A stretch of DNA of 64,000 nt from Magnetospira sp. QH-2 (GCF_000968135.1 NZ_FO538765.1:2309819-2373818); one strand, 5' to 3'; shown: positions 8,199 to 18,061, counted from the first letter of the stretch. Translations and numbers: made by a program. The notes: generated by a model not told the origin, from the letters alone.

Positions 8199-10313
8199 AT
8201 GGGAGTCTCAATCAACAAGAAACTCTTACCTGTTGAAGGACTCCAGGAGGTTTACGGGGTTGAATTGCCCATTGGGCTGAAGTTTCGCCAGTTGATTGTT
8301 ACGGGGCCGCCAGGTTCCGGCAAAACATATATGATCAATAAACTGCACGGTTGGCCCAATGAGGGCTATATCGATATGACTCAGACCAATTGGTGGCGAG
8401 ATCGTACGTTGGTGTATCGCCCCCGCGAGGTTCATTTGGGTTTGCCGTTCTTTGGTTTTTCGGAAGCTTTGACGGTTTTTGATCGGGAATGGCTGGAAAA
8501 GGGTGAGCAGCCCAAACTTGAAACAAACCGAATTATGATCCCTCCCCTCGGGCAAGGGTTGTTCCAGTCCAATTGGCGGGAACGCTATATTTTTGAATTT
8601 CTTCTGCCGTCTCCCGAAACAATACTGGCGTTCAGAATGTCCCGGAAAACTGATTCCTATCATACGGTTGATGACGATCTGAACCTGGAGATCATTCGGC
8701 GCCAGGTAAATACCTATGCGACCACGGCTCTGCACTTGCACCGAAGCAAAATGCAGGTCTATGTCCGCGAAACCCTCGATCACCCGCCCATGCGAATTGT
8801 CGAGGATGGTGAAGAAAGACCACCCGAATGGGCCATCAATGCGCCGGAGAAGGTGACGGATTACTTTGATCTGGGCAAAACCATCAAATCGATTCTGGGT
8901 CGTGATGGCGTGAAGTGGGTCGTGCCGGAAAAAGTGCCACAGGTCTTACATGGTGAATCACGGGTTGCCTATGATGGAAAACCCCTCGTGCTCAACCTGA
9001 ACGGCATGGACGTTCATATTGTTCCAGAAATCCCCTATGGAGCGCGCCGCAAGCGGATCGAGAAAAACTGGGTTCTCATCAACGCCCAATCCGCCAAGAA
9101 GGGTGTGTATTCGTTTCTGCGCATCAAGGAAGGCGAGATACTTCTGCTGGGCCGTGGAAACGAAGAATGTGCCCAGGCGCTTGACCTGCCAAAAAAGGTC
9201 GCCAAGCGCCACCTGAATATCATCAATGAAAACGGCGACCTGATTCTGCGGGTTCTTGATGAAGAGTATGAAACAACTCTTTCGGCCCTCCATCGCAGCA
9301 AGGATGATTTCACCAATATCGGACGGCCCCTGGGCTCACGGGTCCGTGGTATCAATGTTGGCCGGCTCCAGGCCCTCCAGAGCGTTCGAGACCTGTATAA
9401 ATGGCCCATGAAACCGCTGCCGCCGACCCCGGCCTTGGTGTTGCTCCGGGAAGTCATCGCCCAAATAGAGCAGGAGCCCTGCCAACCGAAAGATTCGAAC
9501 GGACAGCCGGGAGCCGTTATCGAGTTGCCCTATGGCAAGACAACCGTGATCGTCGGCGATCTCCATGCACAAGTGGATAACCTGTTAAACGTCCTGAGCA
9601 GCATCAATATTCTGGACGGACTGGAGAATGATACCATTTCGCTCGTCATCTTGGGGGATGCGGTGCATTCCGAAGAAGATGGTGAGCTTGAAAATATGGA
9701 TAGCTCCGTCCTGATCATGGATCTTATATTCAGCCTGATGCTCCGGTTTCCCAGCCGCGTATTCTACCTTCTTGGCAATCACGATAGCTTCGACCCGGAA
9801 ATCAGCAAACAAGGCGTGCTGCAAGGGGTCTTGCTCTGCCGCCGACTACGGGAACTAAGGGGTGATGAATATATTGCCGATATGAAGCGTCTATTCGAGA
9901 CCCTGCCTTACATCGCAAAATCCGACGAGTTCGCGGCCTGCCATGGCGGGCCTCCCAGTCGCGCCATGACCTATGAAGAAATCATCGATCTTCGTAAGAC
10001 GCCTCAAAGAGCGCAAGAAGTCCTCACCTCACGCCTGAACCGCTCGGGGGCCCCAGGCAGCTACACCAAGGGGGATATCAAACGATTGCGGAAGGGTCTG
10101 GGGACTCCCAAGCAGTCTCACTTGATTGTTGGGCACACGCCCCTTTCCCAGTATGGAACCTATTGGCTCAATGCCGGAGATATCAAAGGGCACCATATTT
10201 TGTATAGCGGCCGGACAAATGGACCCGGCATATTCCTTTGCGAAGGCTCTAAATTGACCCCCCTTGAGTTTCCATCGGAACCTTTGCTGGACCTCATGAA
10301 TAGCTTGGACTGA
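8199..10313 (+). CDS. P-loop / FHA-like / PPP-type phosphatase fusion protein
   Basis: A 704-residue cytoplasmic protein with three apparent modules. Residues 36-43 are a Walker A loop (GPPGSGKT) in an N-terminal P-loop NTPase or kinase-like domain of about 200 residues. Residues about 313-352 resemble an FHA fold (LLLGRGN ... KRHLNI). Residues 448-690 are a calcineurin-type phosphatase with all metal-binding motifs: GDLH 453-456, GDAVH 486-490, GNHD 526-529, HGG 582-584 and VGHTPL near 644. The usual GDxxDRG is altered to GDAVHSE. A GGAGAG site precedes the ATG. Flanked by two phosphate transport systems, it may sense or act in phosphate signalling; the substrate is unknown. Confidence 0.85.
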   Translation: MGVSINKKLLPVEGLQEVYGVELPIGLKFRQLIVTGPPGSGKTYMINKLHGWPNEGYIDMTQTNWWRDRTLVYRPREVHLGLPFFGFSEALTVFDREWLEKGEQPKLETNRIMIPPLGQGLFQSNWRERYIFEFLLPSPETILAFRMSRKTDSYHTVDDDLNLEIIRRQVNTYATTALHLHRSKMQVYVRETLDHPPMRIVEDGEERPPEWAINAPEKVTDYFDLGKTIKSILGRDGVKWVVPEKVPQVLHGESRVAYDGKPLVLNLNGMDVHIVPEIPYGARRKRIEKNWVLINAQSAKKGVYSFLRIKEGEILLLGRGNEECAQALDLPKKVAKRHLNIINENGDLILRVLDEEYETTLSALHRSKDDFTNIGRPLGSRVRGINVGRLQALQSVRDLYKWPMKPLPPTPALVLLREVIAQIEQEPCQPKDSNGQPGAVIELPYGKTTVIVGDLHAQVDNLLNVLSSINILDGLENDTISLVILGDAVHSEEDGELENMDSSVLIMDLIFSLMLRFPSRVFYLLGNHDSFDPEISKQGVLQGVLLCRRLRELRGDEYIADMKRLFETLPYIAKSDEFAACHGGPPSRAMTYEEIIDLRKTPQRAQEVLTSRLNRSGAPGSYTKGDIKRLRKGLGTPKQSHLIVGHTPLSQYGTYWLNAGDIKGHHILYSGRTNGPGIFLCEGSKLTPLEFPSEPLLDLMNSLD

Positions 10314-10335
10314 AAAAGCATCGCGATGGAACAAA

Positions 10336-10368
10336 AAGACCCGCTCCCATGGTGGTGGAGCGGGTCTT
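10336..10368. terminator. Shared bidirectional terminator
   Basis: A perfect 12-bp stem (AAGACCCGCTCC / GGAGCGGGTCTT, loop 9 nt) sits between the convergent phosphatase gene and PiT gene. Five A residues flank its left side, giving a U-tract to the minus-strand PiT transcript, and a T-rich GGTCTTT follows on the plus side. Confidence 0.88.
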
Positions 10369-10393
10369 GGTCTTTGGGGATGGCGGGATCGGC

Positions 10394-11659
10394 TTAGTTG
10401 AAGATCCCCTTCAACACGAAGAATATGATGGCCGCCAGAACGCCGCCCACCGGGAGCGTGATGATCCAAGCCAGGAAGATGCCCCCAATGACCCGGACGT
10501 CAATAGCGCCAACGCCTCGTGCGAGGCCGACACCGATCACCGCGCCGACGGCAATATGGGTCGTCGAAACAGGCAGCCCCAAACGAGAGGCCATAACAAC
10601 GGTAATAGCCGCGGCCATGGTTGCACAGAAACCCCGGGTCGGGGTCAGTTCGGTGATCTTGGTCCCGACGGTCTGCATAACCTTGTAGCCATAGGTGACC
10701 AGACCGAAGATGATACCGCCACCACCAAGGACCAGAATCCATAGGGGCATGGCGGATTTCTGCGCAATTTCGCCGCCACTTTGGACAAGGCCGTAAACAG
10801 CAGCAAGCGGGCCAATACCATTGGCAACGTCATTGGCACCGTGAGCAAAGGCCATGCCGCAAGCCGTGAACAGCATCATCGGCACGAAGACCTTTTCGAC
10901 ACTGGCAAAGTGGAAGTCCTTGTCCGCTTCCGGGTCTACTTTGACCTTTTTGATCAACAAGTGGCCGATGAATCCAACCAACACGCCAAATGCCGCGGCA
11001 ACCAGGAAGCTCATGGGGATGCTGAGATCGACTTTCAGATGCTTGAGCCCTTTGAACAAGGTGACCAGGGCGACGATAAAGCCGACCAGGAACACATAGA
11101 CGGGGCCCCAGGCCTTCGCCTTTTCAAACGGGTTGTCGGTGTTCAAAATCAATTTGCGGATGCTGAGCATCAACAACAGAGCAATGACGCCGCCGAGCAC
11201 CGGAGAAACCACCCAGCTGGCGACGATTTTACCAATGGCATCCCATTTGACCGCATCGAAGCCAATGCCAACGATCGCGAAACCGACGATGGCACCGACA
11301 ATTGAATGGGTGGTCGAAACCGGCCAGCCACGCATGGAGGCGATCATCAACCATATGGCCGCAGCGAGCAATGCCGCTAGCATACCAAATGCCAAGATCT
11401 CCGGTTGGTCGGCGATACCACTGGGGTCAACCATCCCCTTGCGGATGGTTTTCGTCACATGTCCGCCCGCCAGGGCCGCGCCACCGAATTCGAAAATTGC
11501 GGCAATGATAATTGCCGTCTTGACGGTAATCGCTCCTGATCCGACTGATGTTCCCATGACATTGGCAACATCGTTGGCGCCGATGCCCCAGGTCATGTAG
11601 ACCGCGAATATAATAGCGATGATGATCAGAATGGTGCCGTATTGAGAGAGAATGTCCAT
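10394..11659 (-). CDS. pit: PiT-family inorganic phosphate permease
   Basis: A 421-residue membrane protein of about 10-11 helices with the duplicated PHO4 signature: GANDVANVMGTSVGSG near residue 28 and AHGANDVANGIGPLAA near 274. Members are proton- or sodium-coupled low-affinity phosphate symporters. It lies 42 bp downstream of the DUF47 gene on the same strand, the common pairing for PiT carriers, and is ended by the hairpin at 10336-10368. Confidence 0.95.
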   Translation of the reverse strand: MDILSQYGTILIIIAIIFAVYMTWGIGANDVANVMGTSVGSGAITVKTAIIIAAIFEFGGAALAGGHVTKTIRKGMVDPSGIADQPEILAFGMLAALLAAAIWLMIASMRGWPVSTTHSIVGAIVGFAIVGIGFDAVKWDAIGKIVASWVVSPVLGGVIALLLMLSIRKLILNTDNPFEKAKAWGPVYVFLVGFIVALVTLFKGLKHLKVDLSIPMSFLVAAAFGVLVGFIGHLLIKKVKVDPEADKDFHFASVEKVFVPMMLFTACGMAFAHGANDVANGIGPLAAVYGLVQSGGEIAQKSAMPLWILVLGGGGIIFGLVTYGYKVMQTVGTKITELTPTRGFCATMAAAITVVMASRLGLPVSTTHIAVGAVIGVGLARGVGAIDVRVIGGIFLAWIITLPVGGVLAAIIFFVLKGIFN

Positions 11660-11701
11660 GATGATTTGTCCAGGCAGCTAAGAGTGAAAAGACCGAAGTG
11701 G

Positions 11702-12379
11702 TTAGCGGGCGATCAATAGAAGCAACCGATTCCCCACATGCTCCGCGTTGTCACCAAGGTTCGATGTCCATTTGATTAACTCGTTCCAAAAGACAACATC
11801 AACGGGGCCCATCTTGTCCTCGTTGGCAAACAGAACCTTGACGGCCTCGATGGCCAATCGATCGGTTTCGCTTTCGATTTTGCTCAGTTCATGAACCATT
11901 TGGTGGACATTGTCGGCCTCGCCACCACCGAATCCGACTTCAACCAACTCATCCAGCAAGGCGACGATTTCGCCGGCCTTGGCACAGGTATCCGCACATT
12001 TTTGAGCCAACGCAATCAACGGAGCTTTCAATTCCTCGACGGGCGGCATGGTTCGTGTCATCAGGAAACCAGCGATATCTTGCGAGACGCCGGCAATCTC
12101 ATCTTGCATATGCAACAGGTCCAGAAGATCGCCTCTATTGACAGGCATCAGCAGGCTTTTAGGAAGATGCGACCGCATTTCTTCTTTGACCTTGTCGGCT
12201 TCTTCTTCCAACGCGAAAATACGGTCACGCACCTCTTCAACAGCCTTACTATTCCCGTCAAACAACGCCACAAATAGATCGGGCACCTGAGAAGAACATT
12301 GGACAGAAACCAACATATGGTTTTGAAGTTGCTTGAAAGGAGAGCGACCAAACAAACTAGTTAGCGGGTTAGTGACCAT
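11702..12379 (-). CDS. DUF47 / TIGR00153 family PhoU-like protein
   Basis: A 225-residue all-helical cytoplasmic protein (FALEEEADKVKEEMRSHLP, LHMQDEIAGVSQDIAGFL, WTSNLGDNAEHVGNRLL) matching the DUF47 family, distant PhoU homologues. Such proteins are almost always encoded directly upstream of a PiT permease and are thought to regulate or assist it. Here it is the first gene of the two-gene minus-strand operon. Its promoter should lie in the AT-rich gap beyond 12379. Confidence 0.93.
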   Translation of the reverse strand: MVTNPLTSLFGRSPFKQLQNHMLVSVQCSSQVPDLFVALFDGNSKAVEEVRDRIFALEEEADKVKEEMRSHLPKSLLMPVNRGDLLDLLHMQDEIAGVSQDIAGFLMTRTMPPVEELKAPLIALAQKCADTCAKAGEIVALLDELVEVGFGGGEADNVHQMVHELSKIESETDRLAIEAVKVLFANEDKMGPVDVVFWNELIKWTSNLGDNAEHVGNRLLLLIAR

Positions 12380-12859
12380 CTTTATATCCCCATATTTGTG
12401 GCAGGCGAAAAATCAAACAAATCACTCAACCTTTATCCATATGTAAACTTGGCAACTTCAAATCTGCTCACATATTTAAGTAAGGTTATTTATTATATGC
12501 TCATATAAATACACTCAATACAAACATCTCCCAAAATACGCGCGCAGATATTCCGTTGCCATGGATTCCACTGAAGCCATTGTTGAAATAACGAGTCCCC
12601 AGGCTCATCGGTTCGAGTCTAACAAATTTTTCCTATTAATTTCACACTTTTCTCAGAAATTGTGCCTTGATCTGTTCATGCTTCGAGTATTCAGAGGCGG
12701 GATCACCCGATGGCCCTTCTTCGAACACCTACCAAAAAAGATGTTATATTTTTTTATATTATTATAAGTTGTCGTGTCATCTGTCAAAACTGGGTCGAAT
12801 TTCCCTTGTCGTACCAAGCGCTGACATAGGGTGGGTCCGCGAAAGGACCTTCACTGGAC
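12380..12859. other. AT-rich intergenic region
   Basis: About 480 bp without a convincing gene. The stretch is markedly AT-rich, holds the presumed promoter of the DUF47-pit operon on its left side and the 3' end of the DMT transporter gene on its right. A 68-codon open frame at 12561 has no ribosome site or protein-like composition. Confidence 0.6.
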
Positions 12860-13774
12860 CTATCCCGAAGGAACCGCGAGGGTCTGCGCGCGCCGGGCTT
12901 CCCTTTGCCCGATATAAACCCCGGAGGCGACGATGATCCCCGCGCCGATCCAGGTCCAAAGATCCGGCATTTCTCCATAGGCCCAGAAACCAACCAGAGC
13001 GATGAAAGGGATTTGGACGAATCCGAAAGGCGCGACCAGGGACGCATCCGCCGAAGCGAAAGCCCGGTTAATGGCCAAATGCGCCCCCGTGGCGACGACA
13101 CCGAGTCCCCCGATCCAGAACCAGGCGATGGTTGCCTCGGGCCAGACCCAAACCATCACCGCCGGGGGAAAGGAAAACATCGTCATGAACAGTCCCATCC
13201 ATAGCACCATGGCATTGGGAGATTCGGTGCGTGCCAGAGACTTGTTGGACAGCATGGCCCCGGCAATGAACACGGCAGCCATCAGAGCCAAAAGCTGTGC
13301 GGTTTCGATGTCATGAAATCCGGGGCGCAGTATGATCAAAACCCCGGCAAACCCGACCAGGGTGGCGGCCCAGCGCCGGAAGCCGACGGTTTCGCGGAAA
13401 AACAGCGCGGCCCCTGCCGTGGTGAACAAGGGCGCGGAAAAACTCAAGGCCGTGGCCTCGGCGATGGGCATCATGGTGACCACGGAAAACCAGGTCAGCA
13501 TGGCGGCGATACCAAACAGTGAGCGGCGCACGTGAGCCCAGGGCCTTTGGGTTTTCACCGCCCGCCAACCAACCAGGATCAGCCACGGCAGCATCAGCAG
13601 CAATTGCGCCAAATTGCGAAAGAAAGCCACTTCGAAAGGCGGCAAAAACCGTGCCGCCTCACGGGCCAGCAGACTGACGAGCCCCAACAGACAGGCCGCC
13701 AAAGACATCCACAACACGCCCCGGATCACGGCGGTCGCCGGTTTCTGAGCGGGGGTGAAAGCAGGCAGCGTCAT
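12860..13774 (-). CDS. DMT-superfamily (EamA) transporter
   Basis: A 304-residue inner-membrane protein with ten predicted helices in two EamA halves (residues about 17-150 and 165-295). Characteristic stretches include FFRNLAQLLLMLPWLILVG, ATALSFSAPLF and FFRETVGFRRWAATLVGFAG. Family members export small metabolites or amino acids; the substrate cannot be told. It lies on the same strand as hisG and a small membrane protein, 105 bp downstream of the latter. Confidence 0.92.
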   Translation of the reverse strand: MTLPAFTPAQKPATAVIRGVLWMSLAACLLGLVSLLAREAARFLPPFEVAFFRNLAQLLLMLPWLILVGWRAVKTQRPWAHVRRSLFGIAAMLTWFSVVTMMPIAEATALSFSAPLFTTAGAALFFRETVGFRRWAATLVGFAGVLIILRPGFHDIETAQLLALMAAVFIAGAMLSNKSLARTESPNAMVLWMGLFMTMFSFPPAVMVWVWPEATIAWFWIGGLGVVATGAHLAINRAFASADASLVAPFGFVQIPFIALVGFWAYGEMPDLWTWIGAGIIVASGVYIGQREARRAQTLAVPSG

Positions 13775-13879
13775 AGGATACGGAGTCCGGCATATTCAGA
13801 CCGCCACGGATGCGATCATGGTCAGCGGATCTGACGGCAATTCACCGAAAAAGTATAGCTATTCCGTGCAAGGCCTCAA

Positions 13880-14107
13880 TTAAACCGAAGCTTCAACGGC
13901 CCGCCGTCGTCCCCACCAGACCTGGCCGCGCCGACGCAATCGCCGAACCCTTGGCACATCCACCGACAACACCATCAACCCGGCAGGCAGCATCCAAAAT
14001 CCGAGAACGGGCAAGATCCCGAAGATTCCGCCAACCACCAAAGCCCAACCAAGGGCCAACCGATGGTGCCGTTTCTCCGGCATCTTGATGGAATCGATTC
14101 GAAACAT
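13880..14107 (-). CDS. Small two-helix membrane protein
   Basis: A 75-residue protein starting MFRIDSIK, with two hydrophobic segments (LGWALVVGGIFGILPVLGFW and MLPAGLMVLSV) followed by a strongly basic tail (VRRLRRRGQVWWGRRR). This pattern recurs in a small conserved alphaproteobacterial family of unknown function. The ATG at 14107 lies 31 bp after the hisG stop on the same strand; a second ATG at 14083 is possible. Positive-inside charge suggests the tail is cytoplasmic. Confidence 0.72.
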   Translation of the reverse strand: MFRIDSIKMPEKRHHRLALGWALVVGGIFGILPVLGFWMLPAGLMVLSVDVPRVRRLRRRGQVWWGRRRAVEASV

Positions 14108-14138
14108 AGTAACGACATAAGCGAAAGTGGATAGCCGG

Positions 14139-15014
14139 TCAACAAACCTTGCGGATTTCCAATTCCAAAATCCCCTCGGCCCCGGCTCCCTTGAGCTGCG
14201 GCACCAAATCGCGGACGGCGCCCCGGTCCAATACGGTTTCCACGGCAACCCATTCGGGGTCCGAAAGATGTGCCACGGTCGGCGCATGGATACTCGGTAG
14301 AATATCCAATACACCGTCCAGGTGTTTTTTCGGAACATCGAGTTTCAAAAGAACCTTGCCGCGCGCATCCAAGGCGGCCTTGAGCATCAAGGCGATCTGA
14401 TCGATCTTGGCTTTCTTGGCCGGATTCTTAAGCGCCTCTTTGTTGGCAATGAACACCGTATGGGTATGCAAAAGGTCGCAAACAATGCGCAAACCATGGG
14501 CGCGGATGGTCGAACCGGTCTCGGTGATCTCCACCGCCGCATCGGCCAGCCCCTCGACCACCTTGGCCTCGGTGGCGCCCCATGAAAATTGCACATCGGC
14601 CTCGATGTTGCGGGCCCGCAGGTAACGGCTGGTGAATCCAGTCAGCTCGGTGGCAATGACTTTTCCTTGGAGATCCTCGACCGTTTTAATCGGCGAATCT
14701 TGGGTAACCACCAGCACCCAGCGAGCCCCCTGATCAGAACTCTTGGAATAGACCAGCGGTCGAATCACCTCCACATCGGCCTCGGATTCCATCACCCAAT
14801 CGATACCGGTCAAACCGCAATCCAAGGTCCCGCCAGCCACATAGGGGCCCATTTCCTGAGAGCGCACCAGGGAGCAGGTGATTTCATCGTCATTGATGCT
14901 GGGGAAATAGTTTCTCGACCGGGTGCTGATTTTCCAACCGGCCTGATCGAACAGGTCGATGGTGGCGCCTTCCAGGCTGCCTTTTGGGATCCCGAGCTTG
15001 AGGATGTTGGTCAT
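14139..15014 (-). CDS. hisG: ATP phosphoribosyltransferase, long form
   Basis: A 291-residue enzyme joining ATP and PRPP in the first step of histidine synthesis. The N-terminal start LKLGIPKGSLEGATIDLF, the catalytic and PRPP-binding stretch AAVEITETGSTIRAHGL (around residue 150) and the C-terminal HisG_C regulatory domain (residues about 215-290) are all present. This is the long, histidine-sensitive form that needs no HisZ. The ATG at 15014 follows a GGAGAG site; the in-frame extension to 15095 is not supported. Confidence 0.96.
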   Translation of the reverse strand: MTNILKLGIPKGSLEGATIDLFDQAGWKISTRSRNYFPSINDDEITCSLVRSQEMGPYVAGGTLDCGLTGIDWVMESEADVEVIRPLVYSKSSDQGARWVLVVTQDSPIKTVEDLQGKVIATELTGFTSRYLRARNIEADVQFSWGATEAKVVEGLADAAVEITETGSTIRAHGLRIVCDLLHTHTVFIANKEALKNPAKKAKIDQIALMLKAALDARGKVLLKLDVPKKHLDGVLDILPSIHAPTVAHLSDPEWVAVETVLDRGAVRDLVPQLKGAGAEGILELEIRKVC

Positions 15015-15315
15015 GTTGGCTCTCCGGCGGTTCGATCCGTTTTGCGATGGGGGGGGATCCTGCGTCGGGACGGCCCGAAATGCAAGCGGAACCAAGGGCC
15101 TGTGAATTGTCCACCGAATACGATGACTTTTCAGAAAAATACCATATCTTGGGTTTGCAAGGCAGCTTTTCGCAGGATATGATACCTCCGACGCATTTCG
15201 GACGGTGCTTAGAATAAGTTCGCCGGCGTACCAGAAACCGGTGCCTTTTTGCGTAACTTGTTAACTTTTGCCATTTACGTTTGAGCCAACGCTAGAATCC
15301 AGGGAGACCGGGTCC

Positions 15316-15648
15316 ATGACCGAGACGGAACAGTTGAGCCTTACCGAGGAAAACGCCTTTAACCTTTCCCAGGTCGCTATTCAGCTTGACCAAGCACGCG
15401 AAGATAGCACGCAACTAGCCACCGCCCTTGAACGCAATATGGAAGTCTGGGTGGCCATGCGCATCATGGTTTCTCGCGCCGGAGAAGCCTTGCAGCAAGA
15501 CACCAAGGACAATCTGATCCGCCTGAGCCAGTTTGTCGCCGAGACCACCATGAAATATGGTGCCGACATTCCGGGCGAAGTGATCGATACCCTGATCAAC
15601 ATTAATCTTCAGATCTCCGAAGGATTTTTGGAAAGCGCCAAGGCCTAG
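15316..15648 (+). CDS. FlaF-like flagellin regulator (first copy)
   Basis: A 110-residue helical protein whose core (LATALERNMEVWVAMR, LIRLSQFVAETTMKYG, IDTLININLQISEGFLE) follows the FlaF pattern of helix, N-x-x-W/V-x and a final L-x-x-I/N-N-x-x-I-x-x-G helix. FlaF proteins act with FlbT on flagellin synthesis or secretion. A more typical flaF sits at 19505, so this is a paralogue. The ATG at 15316 has a GGGAGA site. It is followed closely by a TPR/SPINDLY glycosyltransferase. Confidence 0.78.
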   Translation: MTETEQLSLTEENAFNLSQVAIQLDQAREDSTQLATALERNMEVWVAMRIMVSRAGEALQQDTKDNLIRLSQFVAETTMKYGADIPGEVIDTLININLQISEGFLESAKA

Positions 15649-15696
15649 TCCGGATCCGGGCAGCGCTTTTCGAAGCGCGGCCCGCCCACGCGCGCC

Positions 15697-17880
15697 ATGA
15701 CTGATCCTGATCCGCCCGGCCTGTCTGCCGCAGAAATTCTATCCCAAATGCTGAATAATGCCTTGGGCCTGCATCAGTCTGGGCAATTGGTCGAGGCCCA
15801 GGCCGCCTATAAGACCATTCTCGATCACTTTCCCGACCAACCCGATACCCTGCATCTCCTTGGCGTGCTGCAACACCAGAACGGCGACCCCACTGCCGCC
15901 GCAGCCCTGATCGAGAAATCCATCCGTCTGGCCCCCGACTTCGGTCCGGCCCATGCGAATTTGGGGAATGTCTACAAGGACCTGGGCCGCCCGCAAGAAG
16001 CCGCCGAAAGCTTAATGCGAGCCATTGACCTGGACCCGCGAAACCCGGCCATCCGCACCAATCTCAGCCGGATTTTTGGCGAAATGGGGCATTGGGATGA
16101 CGCCGCGGCCGCGGCCATGGATGCCCTGAACATGTCGCCCGGTGACGGTCAGGCCCTGATAAACCTAGCGGATATGCTGGAGGGCGGCGGCAAAACCGAA
16201 GATGCCCGCAAGGTCTTGGACCAAGGCACGGCGCAACGCCCCGATGACGCGGATCTGCAGGCGGCCATGGGCAACTTTCTGTTGCGCCGGGGCGAGGCCC
16301 CCGGAGCGATTAAACACCTCACCGCAGCGGTTCGATCGGACCCGGAAAACGCTCTGCATCATAATGCCCTTGGCTTGGCCCTCAACAGCCTGACCCTGAG
16401 TGATCAGGCTCTCCATTGCTTCGAAACAGCCGCCCGTCTCAATCCCAACGCGGCCGAGGCCTGGGTCAATCTCGCCAATGCTCATCGAGCGGGCGGTGCC
16501 CTTGGGCAAGCGGAAATCGCCTATCGTGAAGCCTTGCGGGCACACCCGAACCTGGTTGCCGCCTCGGGTCAATTGGGAACCATGCTGTTATTGTCCTTCG
16601 CCAATGCTGAAGCGGCCCTTCCATACTTGAAATCGGCGGCGGAAGCCTCCGCTCCAGACTCACCGCATCACTCGGCCTACTTGATGGCGCTGCACTATGC
16701 CGACGCTGTATCCGCCGGTGATATCGCCACCGCTCACAAAGACTATGGCATGGCGTTTCCCGATCCTCCCCGCCCCTCCCCGATTTCCCGCGCACCGGGA
16801 TCACCGATGCGGGTGGGACTGGTGTCAGGGGACTACCGCCGTCATGCCACCGGGTTTTTCCTGCCACCGTTGCTGCGCGAGCGCGACCCTTCGGTCTGGT
16901 CCGCCTTGCTGTATTCGAATACCCAGACACCCGACAGCCAAACCGGGATTTTCCGCCAGTTAGCTGATGATTTCATCGATATAAGCAGCTTGGACGACGA
17001 CGACGCCGCGGCTCGGATCCGCGCCGACAATCTGGATATCCTCATCGACCTGAACGGCCATACCTGGGGCAACCGCCTGCCGGTTTTGGCCCGCCGACCC
17101 GCACCGATCCAAGCGGCGTGGCTTGACTACGTGGGGAGCACCGGCTTGGCGCAGGTCGATGCGGTGCTGGTAGACGGACACCATGTGCCCCCGTCTCAAG
17201 AGGACCAATACAGAGAAACCGTGCTTCGCTTCAAAGAGAACCTATTTTGCTACGACCCGCCGATGGATGCCCCGGCCCCCACGCCGCCCCCCTGCTTGAA
17301 ACAGGGCACCATCACATTCGGCTGTTTCAATGCCGCCTTCAAAATCACGCCAAGGACCATCGCCTTATGGAGCCAGATCCTTCGGGCGCTGCCCGATAGC
17401 CGGATGGTTCTGCGATCACCACCGTTCCAGTATGAGGAGACCATCGAACGCTTCCGGGCGCTCTTCCGATCCCACGAGATTGACCCGGCCCGGATCGAAT
17501 TCCATGGACCGGCCACAAACGCGGAAGTCCTTGCCGCCTATGGGGCATTGGACCTTGTCCTGGACAGCCATCCCTACTCCGGGGGACTGACGACCCTGGA
17601 AGCCTTGTGGATGGGCGTGCCCGTGGTAACCATGCCGGGGGATCGCATGGCCGCCAACCACAGCGCCGCCCACCTAAGGACCATGGGACGCGCGGAATTG
17701 GTGGCCGATGATGAGGACGACTTTGTCCAGATCGCCCATGCCTTGGCCCGCGACACGGACCATTTGGTCCATTTACATCAAAACCTGCGGGCCGAAATGG
17801 ATGCCTCGCCGATGACGAACGCGGTGGCCTATGCCCGTGATTTCGAACGATTGCTGTCACACTTGATCCAGGCTGTTTGA
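15697..17880 (+). CDS. TPR protein with SPINDLY-type O-GlcNAc transferase domain
   Basis: A 727-residue cytoplasmic protein. Residues about 10-340 are a run of tetratricopeptide repeats (HLLGVLQHQNGDPTAAAAL, AHANLGNVYKDLGRPQEAAE). Residues about 370-725 form the GT41 catalytic region: SGDYRRHATGFFLPPLL, DILIDLNGHTWGN, PIQAAWLDYVGSTGL, and the nucleotide-binding LDSHPYSGGLTTLEALWMG. The family adds sugars to Ser/Thr of proteins. Next to flagellin, flbT and flaF, flagellin is the likely substrate, an inference from position. Confidence 0.92.
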   Translation: MTDPDPPGLSAAEILSQMLNNALGLHQSGQLVEAQAAYKTILDHFPDQPDTLHLLGVLQHQNGDPTAAAALIEKSIRLAPDFGPAHANLGNVYKDLGRPQEAAESLMRAIDLDPRNPAIRTNLSRIFGEMGHWDDAAAAAMDALNMSPGDGQALINLADMLEGGGKTEDARKVLDQGTAQRPDDADLQAAMGNFLLRRGEAPGAIKHLTAAVRSDPENALHHNALGLALNSLTLSDQALHCFETAARLNPNAAEAWVNLANAHRAGGALGQAEIAYREALRAHPNLVAASGQLGTMLLLSFANAEAALPYLKSAAEASAPDSPHHSAYLMALHYADAVSAGDIATAHKDYGMAFPDPPRPSPISRAPGSPMRVGLVSGDYRRHATGFFLPPLLRERDPSVWSALLYSNTQTPDSQTGIFRQLADDFIDISSLDDDDAAARIRADNLDILIDLNGHTWGNRLPVLARRPAPIQAAWLDYVGSTGLAQVDAVLVDGHHVPPSQEDQYRETVLRFKENLFCYDPPMDAPAPTPPPCLKQGTITFGCFNAAFKITPRTIALWSQILRALPDSRMVLRSPPFQYEETIERFRALFRSHEIDPARIEFHGPATNAEVLAAYGALDLVLDSHPYSGGLTTLEALWMGVPVVTMPGDRMAANHSAAHLRTMGRAELVADDEDDFVQIAHALARDTDHLVHLHQNLRAEMDASPMTNAVAYARDFERLLSHLIQAV

Positions 17881-18061
17881 GGTTTGCTCCGTTTTTAATT
17901 TGAGGTAATCTCATACCCGTTAAAGTGATTGGGAAAGACACGAAGAAATCGTCTGTATCGATCCCGGCGCCGGGTCTTCATCTTCGGGGACGGCGTCATA
18001 TTAGTTTCGTTATCGAAAAAAATTTTCGTTGGCGGAAGGCCGTACCCGTGTTAGTCTATTC

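Noticed and set aside
12590-12625. tRNA-like 3' half (CGGTTCGAGTC)
   Set aside because: The bases either side of the T-loop-like motif do not form a T stem and no acceptor or D arm is found.
12561-12767. Short open frame of 68 codons in the AT-rich gap
   Set aside because: No ribosome site, no hydrophobic or helical pattern that suggests a protein.
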